Notes: generated by a model not told the origin, from the letters alone. DNA of 64,000 nt from Paraburkholderia sp. BCC1884 (GCF_900996225.1 NZ_CAAJGL010000079.1:620001-684000), one strand, 5' to 3'. Shown: positions 53,652-63,585, counted from the first letter of the stretch. Made by a program: numbers and translations.

Positions 53652-54859
53652 TGAAAAAAACCACTGCAAACTCATTCGCGAACGTCAAATCGAAGTTCGC
53701 CGCCACGCTTTTGCTGACGTCCTTTCTGTCGGCCTGTGCCACCGCACCGGGTAATTACCTCGACACCTCCCGTCTGAAAGACGACGGCCGGCACGACAGC
53801 CAACCCGCCGAGACCTATCCTGTCCACCTGATCGATGCAAGCGTCGTGACCGCGCAGGCGCAAGCCGCCGCCGCGAAGACCCAGGTGCTGCCGACCTCGA
53901 CTTTGAGCGATCCGTCGCAGTACGTGTACCACCTCGCCCCGCAGGACATCCTCGGCATCACCGTGTGGGATCACCCCGAATTGACCACGCCGCAGGGCAG
54001 CACGCTCTCGGCGGGCGGCAACACCACGCAGTCGGTCGGCGGCGCGATGCAGCAGCCGTACACGGCAGCGTTGCCGGGCCAGGCCGATCCATACGGCCAG
54101 ACGATTGCCGCCGACGGCACGATCTTTTTCCCGTTTGTCGGCCGCATCCACGCTGCCGGCAAGACGGTAGGCGAACTGCGCGAGCAGTTGAGCAGCGGCC
54201 TCGTGCGCTATATCCGCAACCCGCAGGTCGACGTGCGCGTGCTGTCGTATCGCGGCCAGAAAGTGCAGGTGACGGGCGAAGTGAAGACGCCAGGACCGCT
54301 CGCGGTCAGCGACGTCCCGCTCACGCTGGTCGACGCGATCACGCGCTCGGGCGGCACGAATTCCGACGCCGATATTCAGCGCGTGCGCCTCACCCGCCAC
54401 AACAAACTCTACGTGCTCGACGCCGATCGCATGCTCGATCAGGGCGACACCACGCAGAACGTGATGCTGCAGAACGGCGACGTGATCAACGTGCCGGACC
54501 GCACCGATAGCCGCATCTTCGTGATGGGTGAAGTGAAGACACCGATCCAGGTGCCGATCGTGCGCGGCCGCATGACGATCGCCGACGCGCTGACGCAAGC
54601 GGGCGGCATTCTCGACACGGACGCCAATCCGCGTCAGATCTTCGTGATGCGCGGCATGAAGGACCACCCGACCACGCCGGACGTGTACCGCCTCGATATG
54701 ACGCAGCCGGACGCGATCATGCTGTCCGCGCAATTCCAGCTGCAGCCGCTGGATGTCGTGTACGTGGGCACCGCTGCTTCGACCACCTTCAACCGTGTGC
54801 TGCAGCAGGTTCTGCCGAGCGTGCAGACGTTGTTCTACCTGAAGCAATTGACGCGTTAA
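53651..54859 (+). CDS. bceE: Wza-type polysaccharide export lipoprotein (BceE)
   Basis: Outer-membrane exporter of about 402 residues. Lipobox LSAC follows a hydrophobic core (AATLLLTSFLSAC). A Poly_export domain begins at PQDILGITVWDHPELT, and two SLBB domains follow (QVTGEVKTPGPLAVS and IFVMGEVKTPIQVPI). Alternative in-frame ATGs at 53630 and 53645 lie upstream inside bceD; all give strongly basic N-termini. I chose 53651 because TGATG overlap signals coupled translation, but the exact start is unsure. C-terminal FYLKQLTR could be a membrane-spanning amphipathic helix as in Wza. Confidence 0.9.
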   Translation: MKKTTANSFANVKSKFAATLLLTSFLSACATAPGNYLDTSRLKDDGRHDSQPAETYPVHLIDASVVTAQAQAAAAKTQVLPTSTLSDPSQYVYHLAPQDILGITVWDHPELTTPQGSTLSAGGNTTQSVGGAMQQPYTAALPGQADPYGQTIAADGTIFFPFVGRIHAAGKTVGELREQLSSGLVRYIRNPQVDVRVLSYRGQKVQVTGEVKTPGPLAVSDVPLTLVDAITRSGGTNSDADIQRVRLTRHNKLYVLDADRMLDQGDTTQNVMLQNGDVINVPDRTDSRIFVMGEVKTPIQVPIVRGRMTIADALTQAGGILDTDANPRQIFVMRGMKDHPTTPDVYRLDMTQPDAIMLSAQFQLQPLDVVYVGTAASTTFNRVLQQVLPSVQTLFYLKQLTR

Positions 54860-54956
54860 ACGTCTGAGCCCTCGACAGGCTCGCGCCACACCGCCCGCAA
54901 GGGGTGTGGCGCGAGACCGAAGCCAAATGCCGCCGCAACCGATACGGGATCGAATC

Positions 54957-57179
54957 GTGAGCAATCAAATTTCGCCACACATGGCTGGTCCGATCAAGAC
55001 CGAAGAAGAGGACGTCGTCCTCGGACAACTTATCCAGGTGATCATCGACGACATCTGGTGGCTGCTCGCCATCGCCGCGGTGATCATCGGGATCGCCGGC
55101 GCGTACTGTTTCCTTGCCAAGCCGATCTATTCGGCCGATGCGCACGTGCGGGTCGAACAGTCCGACAACACCTCGCAGGCGCTGACGCAGACGCAAACCG
55201 GTGCGGCCATCACCACCGGCTCGACCTCGCTGCCGACCGACGCCGAGATCGAAATCATCAAGAGCCGCGGCGTGGTCGGCCCGGTCGTGCAACAGCTGAA
55301 GCTGAATTTCAGCGTCACGCCGAAGACCATTCCGCTGCTCGGCAGCATCGCCGCGCGCATGGCCACGCCGGGTCAACCGGCACGTCCGTGGCTGGGTCTG
55401 TCCGCGTATGCGTGGGGCGGCGAAGAGGCCGACGTCGATGCGATCGACGTGGTGCCCGCGCTGGAAGGCCAGAAGCTCACCATGAAGGTGGCTGACGACA
55501 CGCACTACGAGCTCTATGCGTCGAACGGCGCGCTGCTGCTGCGCGGCCAGGTCGGGCAGCAGGCGCAGGGCGGTGGCGTGACGATGCTGGTCAGCAAGCT
55601 GGTGGCGCGTCCGGGTGAAGAGTTCACGGTGATGCGCGCCAACGACCTCGACGCCATCACGGCGTTCCAGTCGGCCATCACGGTGCAGGAGCAGGGCAAG
55701 CAGACCGGCGTGATCCAGATCTCGCTGGAAGACAAGAGCCCCGAGCACGCCGCACTGGTCGCCAATGCGCTCGCGCAGTCGTATGTGCGTCAGCACGTGT
55801 CGAACAAGCAGGCCGACGCGATCAAGATGCTCGACTTCCTGCAGAGCGAAGAGCCGCGCCTGAAAGCCGATCTCGAGCGTGCCGAAGCCGCCTTGACCGC
55901 CTATCAGCGTTCGTCCGGCTCGATCAACGCGAGCGACGAAGCCAAGGTGTACCTCGAAGGCAGCGTGCAATACGAGCAGCAGATCGCCGGCTTGCGTCTG
56001 CAGATGACCCAGCTTTCCGAGCGTTACGGCGACGACCATCCGATGCTGGTGGCCGCGCGTCAACAGATGGCCGAACTGGAAGCGCAACGCACCAAGTACG
56101 CCGACCGTTTCCGCGATCTGCCGGCCACCGAAGTGAAGGCGGTGCAGCTGCAACGTGACGCAAAGGTGGCCGAAGACATCTACGTGCTGCTGCTCAACCG
56201 CGTGCAGGAGTTGTCGGTGCAGAAGGCCGGCACGGGCGGCAACGTGCATATCGTCGACGAAGCGATGCGCCCGGGTGCGCCGGTCAAGCCGAAGAAGATG
56301 CTGATCCTGTCGGCGGCGGTGATTCTCGGCCTGATCGCGGGCACCGGTTTCGTGTTCCTGCGCCGCAATATGTTCAAGGGTATCGACGATCCGGACCACA
56401 TCGAGCGCGCGTTTCATCTGCCGGTGTTCGGCCTCGTGCCGATGAGTGCCGAACAGGCGTTGCTCGAAAACGGCTTCCAGCGAGGCGGCGAGCGTCTGCG
56501 CTCGGTGCTCGCGAATGCGCGTCCGAAGGACGTGACCGTGGAGAGTCTGCGCAGCCTGCGCACCTCGATGCAGTTCACGATGATGGATGCGCGCAACCGC
56601 ATCGTCATGCTGACGGGCCCGATGGCCGGCGTCGGCAAAAGCTTCCTGACGGTCAACCTGGCCGTGCTGCTCGCGAATTCCGGCAAGCGCGTGCTGATGA
56701 TCGACGGCGATATGCGCCGCGGCGTGCTCGAACGCTATCTGGGCGGCGCGCAGGACAACGGTCTGTCGGAGTTGCTGAGCGGCCAGATTTCGCTCGAGGA
56801 AGCGATCCGCAGTTCGCAGGTGGATGGCCTGAGCTTCATCTCGTGTGGCCGCCGTCCGCCCAATCCGTCGGAGCTGCTGATGTCGCCGCGTCTGCCGCAA
56901 TACCTCGACGGTCTTGCCAAGCGCTACGACGTGATCCTGATCGACACGCCGCCGGTGCTGGCCGTGACCGACGCATCGATTATCGGCGCGTACGCCGGCT
57001 CGACTTTCTTCGTGATGCGCTCGGGCGTGCACAGCGAAGGCGAGATCGGCGATGCGCTCAAGCGTCTGCGCGCGGCTGGCGTGCACGTGCAGGGCGGCAT
57101 TTTCAACGGCATGCCGGCGCGCTCGCGCGGCGGCTACGACCGTGGCTATGCGGCCGTTCAGGAATATCTGAGCACCTGA
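54957..57179 (+). CDS. bceF: Bacterial tyrosine kinase / chain-length regulator (BceF, Wzc-like)
   Basis: Inner-membrane BY-kinase that controls polymerisation and export. From the GTG at 54957 it has 740 residues. A Wzz domain (first transmembrane segment WWLLAIAAVIIGIAGAYCFL, periplasmic loop with coiled coil around VQYEQQIAGLRLQMTQL) is followed by a second transmembrane helix (LILSAAVILGLIAGTGFV) and a cytoplasmic kinase. Walker A is GPMAGVGKS (about residue 553), A' VLMIDGDMRRG and B DVILIDTPP. The tail has only three Tyr (GGYDRGYAAVQEYL), fewer than E. coli Wzc. Other starts at 54906, 54927 and 54981 are possible; no strong Shine-Dalgarno decides. Confidence 0.92.
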   Translation: MSNQISPHMAGPIKTEEEDVVLGQLIQVIIDDIWWLLAIAAVIIGIAGAYCFLAKPIYSADAHVRVEQSDNTSQALTQTQTGAAITTGSTSLPTDAEIEIIKSRGVVGPVVQQLKLNFSVTPKTIPLLGSIAARMATPGQPARPWLGLSAYAWGGEEADVDAIDVVPALEGQKLTMKVADDTHYELYASNGALLLRGQVGQQAQGGGVTMLVSKLVARPGEEFTVMRANDLDAITAFQSAITVQEQGKQTGVIQISLEDKSPEHAALVANALAQSYVRQHVSNKQADAIKMLDFLQSEEPRLKADLERAEAALTAYQRSSGSINASDEAKVYLEGSVQYEQQIAGLRLQMTQLSERYGDDHPMLVAARQQMAELEAQRTKYADRFRDLPATEVKAVQLQRDAKVAEDIYVLLLNRVQELSVQKAGTGGNVHIVDEAMRPGAPVKPKKMLILSAAVILGLIAGTGFVFLRRNMFKGIDDPDHIERAFHLPVFGLVPMSAEQALLENGFQRGGERLRSVLANARPKDVTVESLRSLRTSMQFTMMDARNRIVMLTGPMAGVGKSFLTVNLAVLLANSGKRVLMIDGDMRRGVLERYLGGAQDNGLSELLSGQISLEEAIRSSQVDGLSFISCGRRPPNPSELLMSPRLPQYLDGLAKRYDVILIDTPPVLAVTDASIIGAYAGSTFFVMRSGVHSEGEIGDALKRLRAAGVHVQGGIFNGMPARSRGGYDRGYAAVQEYLST

Positions 57180-57228
57180 GCCCGGTGCATTCGAGCCCCG
57201 CGCAATGACGACAAAAAAGGACATCACG

Positions 57229-58161
57229 ATGAAAGTGACGGTACTGGTTCCGACTTACCGCCGCCCGGCCGACCTGGTGCGCTGCCTCGCGGCGCTGCAA
57301 CGGCAGTCGCGCGCGCCGGACGAAGTGGTGGTGGTGGCCCGCGCCGACGACGAAGCTACCCACGCCTGTCTGCGTGACCCGGCCGTGCCGGGCACGCTGC
57401 CGCTGTCGGTGGCGCTGGTCGAGGTGCCCGGCCAGGTGGCGGCCCTCAATCGCGGGCTGGACGCGGCCAACGGCGACGTGATCGCGATCACCGACGACGA
57501 CGCCGCGCCGCACGTCGACTGGGTCGAGCGCATCGCGGCCGCCTTCGAAGCCGATGCGCGCCTCGGCGCGCTCGGCGGACGCGACTGGGTCCACGAAAAA
57601 GGCCGCGTGCTGGATGGCGAGCGGCCGCTGGTCGGCAAGGTCACGGCGCACGGCAAGATCATCGGCAACCATCATCTGGGGGTGGGTGGCGCGCGTCAGG
57701 TCGACATCCTGAAGGGCGCCAACATGAGCTACCGGCGCGACGCCGTGCGCACGATCCGTTTCGATGCGCGGCTGCGCGGCGCGGGCGCGCAGGTTCATAA
57801 CGACATGGCGTTCAGCCTCGCAGTAAAAAACGCGGGCTGGAAGCTGATGTACGACCCGCGCGTGGCCGTCGATCACTTCCCCGCCGAACGTTTCGACGAC
57901 GACCGGCGCGACGCGCAGACCATGGCCGCGCTGCGCAACGCCGCCTTCAATTTCCATCTGATCCTGCGCGACCAGTTGCCGCCGCTACGCCGCGAAACCG
58001 CGTGGTGGTGGTGGACGCTGGTCGGCACGCGGCTCTATCCGGGTCTCACGCATGCGGCGCTCGCGCTGGTCTCGAAGCAGGCCGGCCTGAAGCTGACGCG
58101 CTGGCGCGCGGTGCGCACGGGCGCTCATGAAGCGCGCCGCGCGCTGTCGCGCGCTGCGTGA
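57229..58161 (+). CDS. bceG: Glycosyltransferase family 2 (BceG)
   Basis: Inverting GT-A glycosyltransferase of 310 residues. N-terminal VTVLVPTYRRPADLVRCLAAL, the DXD-like ITDDDAAP metal site, NMSYRRDAVR, and the C-terminal DH segment (VAVDHFP) are visible. The AAGGA site eight bases upstream makes 57229 a better start than the earlier ATG (57205). In the cepacian model, BceG adds a sugar to the lipid-linked repeat. Which sugar is not deducible from the sequence. It follows bceF after 49 bases. Confidence 0.9.
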   Translation: MKVTVLVPTYRRPADLVRCLAALQRQSRAPDEVVVVARADDEATHACLRDPAVPGTLPLSVALVEVPGQVAALNRGLDAANGDVIAITDDDAAPHVDWVERIAAAFEADARLGALGGRDWVHEKGRVLDGERPLVGKVTAHGKIIGNHHLGVGGARQVDILKGANMSYRRDAVRTIRFDARLRGAGAQVHNDMAFSLAVKNAGWKLMYDPRVAVDHFPAERFDDDRRDAQTMAALRNAAFNFHLILRDQLPPLRRETAWWWWTLVGTRLYPGLTHAALALVSKQAGLKLTRWRAVRTGAHEARRALSRAA

Positions 58162-58273
58162 GCCCCACGTCCTGCACGTTCGCGCATCGGCGCGTGGCCC
58201 TTACGAGGGTCAACCTGAGCGATTGCCTCAGGGCGGCCGATGCCCCTTTCCACCGGCAGAGCGGAGTGTCTGC

Positions 58274-59515
58274 ATGAGTACGAAAGTTCACGTTCATCTG
58301 TTTTACGGCGCCGACCCGCGCTTCTATCGACCGGGCGACGACATCGGTTGTCTGTACGGCTATCACCACGCCGAATCCGACGCGTTCGCGCTGACCTATT
58401 CGCAGGACGCCCGCGAAGGTAAATTCGCGCGGCTGGCGCGGCGCGCCTTGAAGGCGGCGCTGGGTTTCGATTTCATCCATACGTGGCGCAATCGCGCCGA
58501 GATGCTGCGCTCGGACGTGATCTGGACGCACACCGAACAGGAATGGCTGTCGGCGGCCCTCATGCTGCTGCTGAGCGGCAGCAAGGCGGGCGCCGAGGGC
58601 AGCCCCTTGCTGCTCGCGCAAAGCGTGTGGCTGCTCGATAAATGGCCTTCCTACGGCATCTTGCGCAGCTGGCTGTATCGCAAGCTGATGACGCGTGCCG
58701 ATCAGCTCACCACGCTCGCGAGCGAGAACGCCGCGCTGTGCCAACGTTATTTCGATCGCGACGCGAAGCCGTTGCTGTACGGCCTGAACACCCAGGACTT
58801 CCCGATCGAGTCGCCTTCGACATGGGCGCCGCATACGCCGATCCGCATCGCCGCCATCGGCAACGATCGCGATCGCGACTGGGAGACGCTCATCAAGGCC
58901 TTCGGCAAGGACGAGCGCTATACGGTAAAGCTTGCGACGCGGCGCCGGATTCCCGCCTCGCTGCGTGCGCCGAACGTCGAGATCGCGCTGTTCTCCGGCA
59001 TCAGGAAGCAACATGAACTGTACGACTGGGCCGACGTGATCGTCGTGCCGTTGCGGCCGAATTCGCACGCCTCGGGCATTACCGTGATGCTCGAAGCGGC
59101 CGCCGTCGGCAAGCCGATGGTGGTCACCAACGTCGGCGCATTGCAGGATTATTTCCCGGCCGGCGAAGCGTTCTATATTCCGCCGTTCAACCCGCAGGCT
59201 TTGCGCGAAGCCGTCGATCAACTGGCCGCCTCGCCGCTGGACGCATTGCGTCAGGCTCAAGCGGCGGCGGCGGGTCTGCTGTCGCGCGATCTGACCACCC
59301 GGCACTACGCGATGCAGCATGTGCGGATCACGCAGGAGATGCTGCGCGCGCGCGCGGCCTCGTCGCGCGGACGCAGCGCCGCTGCGGTGGTGGAGACGAA
59401 GGCGGCGGGCGCGGCGCCGAAGCGCGCCCAACCGCAAGCGCAACCTCAGGCGCAGGCGAGGGCACAAGCGCCGGGCCACCATTCCACCACGCGTGAATCA
59501 CGCGGAGGTCTCTAA
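58274..59515 (+). CDS. bceH: Glycosyltransferase, GT-B fold (BceH)
   Basis: A 413-residue glycosyltransferase that lacks strong family motifs in its N-half but shows a GT4-like C-half: ALQDYFPAGEAFYIPPFN and a donor-binding VIVVPLRPNSHASGITVMLEAAAVGKP segment with the E-x-x-A-V-G-K-P region. The start is set by GGAG before the ATG at 58274; the frame extends upstream into bceG without support. The last 50 residues are Gln/Ala/Pro-rich (for example AQPQAQPQAQARAQAPG) and look disordered. The assignment to BceH rests on its place in the operon. Confidence 0.85.
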   Translation: MSTKVHVHLFYGADPRFYRPGDDIGCLYGYHHAESDAFALTYSQDAREGKFARLARRALKAALGFDFIHTWRNRAEMLRSDVIWTHTEQEWLSAALMLLLSGSKAGAEGSPLLLAQSVWLLDKWPSYGILRSWLYRKLMTRADQLTTLASENAALCQRYFDRDAKPLLYGLNTQDFPIESPSTWAPHTPIRIAAIGNDRDRDWETLIKAFGKDERYTVKLATRRRIPASLRAPNVEIALFSGIRKQHELYDWADVIVVPLRPNSHASGITVMLEAAAVGKPMVVTNVGALQDYFPAGEAFYIPPFNPQALREAVDQLAASPLDALRQAQAAAAGLLSRDLTTRHYAMQHVRITQEMLRARAASSRGRSAAAVVETKAAGAAPKRAQPQAQPQAQARAQAPGHHSTTRESRGGL

Positions 59516-59518
59516 ACG

Positions 59519-60991
59519 ATGTCGACCATCACACAAACCGGCGCGGCTGACGCGAAGGGCGTCGGGCGTGTGCTGTCCGGCGGCCCGCAGGAGTGGCTGC
59601 CGCCGGCCCTGCTATGGCTGATCACGGCGGTGTTGATCATCGCGCATCAAGGCACGGTGCTCACGCTCGCGTTCCCGGTGCTCGCGGTCATGACCGGACT
59701 GTGGCTCTACTTCAAGAGTCCGGCGCGCTACATCGGCTTCATGTGGTGGCTGTGGTTCCTGAGCCCGGAAGTGCGGCGTCTGGCCGACTGGTCGAAGGGC
59801 GCATTCACGCCGACCAGTCTGATTCAGGTCGCGCCGCTCGCGGTCACGATGATCAGCGCGCTGTCGCTGCTGCGTTACTACAAGCTGCTGGCGCAACGGC
59901 GCGGCCTGCCGGTGCTGCTGATCCTGCTCGGCCTGAGCTACGCGTTCCTGATCGGCGTGATGTCGAGCGGCCCGCTGGCGGCCACCTACGACCTCGCGAA
60001 CTGGCTCTATCCGATCCTGATCGGCTTTCACATCATGGCGAACACGCGCCAGTATCCGCAGTATCGGGACACCATCATCAACACGTTCATCTGGGGCATG
60101 CTGGTGATGGGCGGCTATGGCCTCGTCCAGTTCTTCATCATGCCGCAGTGGGACGCGCTGTGGATGCTCGGCTCGCAGATGAACTCGCAGGGCGACCCCG
60201 TGCCGATGGGCGTGCGCGTCTTCAGCACGATGAACTCGTCGGGCCCGTTCGCGTTCGCGATGATGGGCGCGATGGTCTACGTGATGGCCGCCACCCACCG
60301 CGTACGCTGGATCGCCGCAGCGCTGGGCTTCTTTGCGTTCGCGCTGAGCCTCGTGCGGTCCACCTGGGGCGGCTGGGTCATCGCCTTGCTGATCCAGCTC
60401 GTCAAGTCGAACAACAAGGTGCGCGTGCGCATCGTCGCGAGTGCCGTGTTGCTGGCGGGACTGTGCGTGCCGCTGCTGGCGGTCGGCCCGGTTGCCGAGC
60501 GGATGCAGGCGCGTCTGACGACCATCGTCAACCTGAACGACGACCAGAGCTACGCCGCGCGTAACGAGTTCTACGCGACCTTCGCGAAAACCGCCTTTAC
60601 CGACGTTTCCGGCGAAGGCATGGGCGCCACCGGCACCTCCACCAAGCTCTCGAACGACGGCGGCCAGCTCGGCCAGTACGGTAACTTCGACAGCGGCGTG
60701 ATGAACATTCCGTTCGTGCTCGGCTGGCCCGGCACGCTGCTGTACATGTCCGGAATCATCTGGCTGGTGGTGCGCGCGGTGCTTGCCTCGTTCAAGCTGC
60801 GCAACGACAAGTTCGTCTCCGCGAGTCTGAGCCTGAGCCTCGCCACCTTCGCGATGCTGGTGTTCACCAATTCGCTGGTGGGCACCGGCGGACTGCTGCT
60901 TTTCATGGGTGTTTTCTCGATTCTTTCCGCGGCGCATTACGAAAAAATAAACCGCAGACGCACGCTATTTCTTCACGGAGGCACTGATTGA
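59519..60991 (+). CDS. bceI: Wzy-like polysaccharide polymerase (BceI)
   Basis: A 490-residue integral membrane protein with about ten hydrophobic helices (residues 30-55, 60-78 and later pairs to about 455). A large hydrophilic loop (about residues 325-390, with the RNEFYATFAKTAF segment) is typical of O-antigen polymerases/ligases. No sharp motif exists for Wzy, so the call leans on topology and position between glycosyltransferases in the bce operon. It starts three bases after bceH, and its TGA overlaps the TTG start of bceJ (TTGA, 60988-60991). Confidence 0.86.
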   Translation: MSTITQTGAADAKGVGRVLSGGPQEWLPPALLWLITAVLIIAHQGTVLTLAFPVLAVMTGLWLYFKSPARYIGFMWWLWFLSPEVRRLADWSKGAFTPTSLIQVAPLAVTMISALSLLRYYKLLAQRRGLPVLLILLGLSYAFLIGVMSSGPLAATYDLANWLYPILIGFHIMANTRQYPQYRDTIINTFIWGMLVMGGYGLVQFFIMPQWDALWMLGSQMNSQGDPVPMGVRVFSTMNSSGPFAFAMMGAMVYVMAATHRVRWIAAALGFFAFALSLVRSTWGGWVIALLIQLVKSNNKVRVRIVASAVLLAGLCVPLLAVGPVAERMQARLTTIVNLNDDQSYAARNEFYATFAKTAFTDVSGEGMGATGTSTKLSNDGGQLGQYGNFDSGVMNIPFVLGWPGTLLYMSGIIWLVVRAVLASFKLRNDKFVSASLSLSLATFAMLVFTNSLVGTGGLLLFMGVFSILSAAHYEKINRRRTLFLHGGTD

Positions 60992-62217
60992 GAGTCGCCA
61001 TTGTCACCCACGTGGTGCGTCATAACGACGGCCAGGGGCGCGTCAACCACGAGATCGCGCGCGCCGCACTCGACGAGAACATCGGCGTCACGCTGGTGGC
61101 CTCGCATGTTGCGCCGGAGTTGCTCAACCATCCGAACGTCCGCTGGGCGCCGGTAAAAATCGGCCGCTGGTGGCCGACCAATCTGCTGCGTCAGCAGGTG
61201 TTCGCCTTCAAGAGCGCGATGTGGCTGCGCGCGCATCGCCGCGAATACGACGTGCTGCACGTGAACGGCTTCATCACGTGGATGCCCGCCGACGTCAACA
61301 CCTCGCACTTCGTGCACAGCGGCTGGTTCGGCAGCAAGTACTATCCGTTCGGGCTGACCAAGGGCGTGTGGTCGGCGTATCAGTCGGTTTATACGCGGTG
61401 TAACGCGTTGCTCGAACGCTGGGCCTATCGACGCTCGAAGGTCATCACCGCCGTGTCGCAGAAGGTCGCCGACGAAATCCGCGCGATCGGTCTCACGCCC
61501 GATAACCGCGTCGATGTGATCTATAACGGCGTCGATACGCAGGGCTTCGCGGCCGCGACCGGCGATCGCGAGAAATTCGGTTTGCCGAAGGACGCGTTCC
61601 TGTTGCTGTTCGTCGGCGATCTGCGCACGCCGCGCAAGAACCTCGGCACCGTGCTCGCCGCGCTCAAGCATCTGCCCGATCACGTGCAGATCGCGGTGGC
61701 CGGTTATCTGCCGGGCAGTCCGTATCCGGAGCAGGCGAAGGCGCTGGGCATCGCGCATCGCGTGCATTTTCTCGGGCTCGTGAAGGAAATGCCGGTGCTG
61801 ATGCATTCGGTCGACGCCTTCGTGTTTCCGTCGCGTTACGAGGCGATGAGCCTGTCGCTGCTCGAAGCGATGGCGGCGGGCTTGCCGGTGGTCACGGCGC
61901 GCACGGCGGGCGGCGCGGAAATCATCACGCCGGAATGCGGCATCGTGCTCGACGATCCGGATGATCCGATGGCGCTGGCACGTGCCGTGGCGCGTCTTGC
62001 CGACAACCACGAGGTGCGCCGCGCCATGGGTGTCGCCGCAAACGAACTGGCCACCGGCTTTGGCTGGGCGCGCATGGCGGAGCAATACATCGCGCTGTAT
62101 CGGCAACTCGCCGGGCAGCAGAAGAATCTCCGACGCAGTGAAGCGGAAGCGGCCGCGGTGGCGAAGACCGACGCGCTCACGCTGAATTCGCTGGCTGGAC
62201 AGAAGAGCGTGGAATGA
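60988..62217 (+). CDS. bceJ: Glycosyltransferase family 4 (BceJ)
   Basis: Retaining GT-B transferase of 409 residues. N-terminal MRVAIVTHVVRHNDGQGRVN, donor domain LLLFVGDLRTPRKNLGTVL, and the E-x7-E region FPSRYEAMSLSLLEAMAAGLPVV. The start codon is TTG at 60988, with GGAGG eight bases upstream, and overlaps the bceI stop, so translation is coupled. The C-terminus ends with an Arg/Ala/Glu-rich tail. It is one of several sugar-adding steps in the repeat unit. Confidence 0.9.
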   Translation: MRVAIVTHVVRHNDGQGRVNHEIARAALDENIGVTLVASHVAPELLNHPNVRWAPVKIGRWWPTNLLRQQVFAFKSAMWLRAHRREYDVLHVNGFITWMPADVNTSHFVHSGWFGSKYYPFGLTKGVWSAYQSVYTRCNALLERWAYRRSKVITAVSQKVADEIRAIGLTPDNRVDVIYNGVDTQGFAAATGDREKFGLPKDAFLLLFVGDLRTPRKNLGTVLAALKHLPDHVQIAVAGYLPGSPYPEQAKALGIAHRVHFLGLVKEMPVLMHSVDAFVFPSRYEAMSLSLLEAMAAGLPVVTARTAGGAEIITPECGIVLDDPDDPMALARAVARLADNHEVRRAMGVAANELATGFGWARMAEQYIALYRQLAGQQKNLRRSEAEAAAVAKTDALTLNSLAGQKSVE

Positions 62218-62308
62218 CGGTGCCGGCACGCGTGCTGGACACGCTGAGGCAATCGTTTATTTCATGGCTTGACCAACACAACTCTCAGAACGCACAGGGG
62301 TAACAATC

Positions 62309-63475
62309 ATGACGACGAGTTCAATCAAATCGCTGCAGATCGGGATGCACTGGTTTCCCGAGCGCGCGGGCGGCCTCGACCGCATGTACTACTCGCTGGT
62401 CGGCGCGCTGCCGGGCGCGGGCGTCGCGGTGCGCGGCGTGGTGGCCGGTTCAGCCAAAGTTGCGCAGGACACCGGCGGCGCCATCAATGGCTTTGGTTCG
62501 GCCGCGCAGTCTCTGCCGCTGCGGCTGATGGCGGCACGTCGCGCGTTGCGCCAGGAAATCAGCACTTCGCGCCCTGACGTGATTTCATCGCACTTCGCGC
62601 TCTATACGTTTCCGGGTCTCGACGTGACGCGCGGCATTCCGCAGGTCTCGCATTTTCAGGGGCCGTGGGCCGACGAGAGCCACGTAGAAGGCGCCGATTC
62701 GCTCGGCCAACGCGCCAAGCGTTATCTGGAGCAATCGGTCTATGCGCGCTCGTCGCGGCTGATCGTGTTGTCCGAGGCGTTCGGCAAGATTCTGACGTCG
62801 CGCTACCGGATCGCGCCGGACCGGGTGCGTGTGGTGCCCGGTTGTGTGGATGTCGAGCAATTCAATCTGCCGATCACGCCGGCCGAAGCGCGTCTGAAGC
62901 TGCAACTGCCGCAAGACCGCCCGATCGTGCTGGCGGTGCGACGCCTCGTGCGCCGCATGGGCCTCGAAGATCTGATCGATGCGGTGAAACTGCTCAAGAG
63001 CCGCACGCCGGATGTGCTGCTGCTGATCGCGGGCAAAGGGCGGCTTGAGGGCGAGTTGCAGACGCGCATCAACGAGGCGGGCCTGCAAGACAATGTGAAG
63101 CTGCTGGGTTTCGTGCCCGATCGGCATCTCGCGGCCTTGTATCGCGCGGCGAATATCAGCGTGGTGCCGACGGTGGCGCTGGAGGGCTTCGGCCTGATCA
63201 CGGTCGAGTCGCTTGCGTCGGGCACGCCGGTGCTGGTGACGCCGGTGGGCGGTTTGCCGGAAGCGGTGGCGGGTTTGTCGCCGAATCTGGTGCTGCCGGA
63301 GACGGGCGCGAAGGCAATCGCGGAAGGGCTCGCGGGGGCGTTGAACGGCACGTTGAAGTTGCCGGACTCAGAGGCTTGCCGACGCTATGCGCGTGAGCAC
63401 TTCGATAATGCGGTGATCGCGAAGCGGGTGGCCTCGGTGTATGGCGAGGCGATTGCGGCGGGTGGGTTGCACTGA
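62309..63475 (+). CDS. bceK: Glycosyltransferase family 4 (BceK)
   Basis: Retaining GT-B transferase of 388 residues. N-terminal QIGMHWFPERAGGLDRMYYSL contains the GG acceptor loop. The donor half has VLAVRRLVRRMGLEDLIDAV and the E-x7-E region ALEGFGLITVESLASGTPVLV. AGGGG precedes the ATG. The gene is the last of the rightward operon, 91 bases after bceJ, and ends at a hairpin terminator. Confidence 0.9.
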   Translation: MTTSSIKSLQIGMHWFPERAGGLDRMYYSLVGALPGAGVAVRGVVAGSAKVAQDTGGAINGFGSAAQSLPLRLMAARRALRQEISTSRPDVISSHFALYTFPGLDVTRGIPQVSHFQGPWADESHVEGADSLGQRAKRYLEQSVYARSSRLIVLSEAFGKILTSRYRIAPDRVRVVPGCVDVEQFNLPITPAEARLKLQLPQDRPIVLAVRRLVRRMGLEDLIDAVKLLKSRTPDVLLLIAGKGRLEGELQTRINEAGLQDNVKLLGFVPDRHLAALYRAANISVVPTVALEGFGLITVESLASGTPVLVTPVGGLPEAVAGLSPNLVLPETGAKAIAEGLAGALNGTLKLPDSEACRRYAREHFDNAVIAKRVASVYGEAIAAGGLH

Positions 63476-63503
63476 GGAACGCTATCTGACGTCGTAAAAG
63501 ACA

Positions 63504-63542
63504 CGAGGCCTGAATCGTAAAGATCAGGCCTCGCATTTTTTT
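63504..63542. terminator. Terminator between bceK and gmd
   Basis: Perfect 10-base inverted repeat CGAGGCCTGA / TCAGGCCTCG with a 10-base loop, followed by a T-run at 63536-63542. It closes the bceB-K operon. The minus-strand side lacks a long T-run, so it may serve the converging gmd gene less well. Confidence 0.85.
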
Positions 63543-63585
63543 GCACCGCAGACAGGGCGAGCGGCTGACTGGCAGCCGCTACGAC

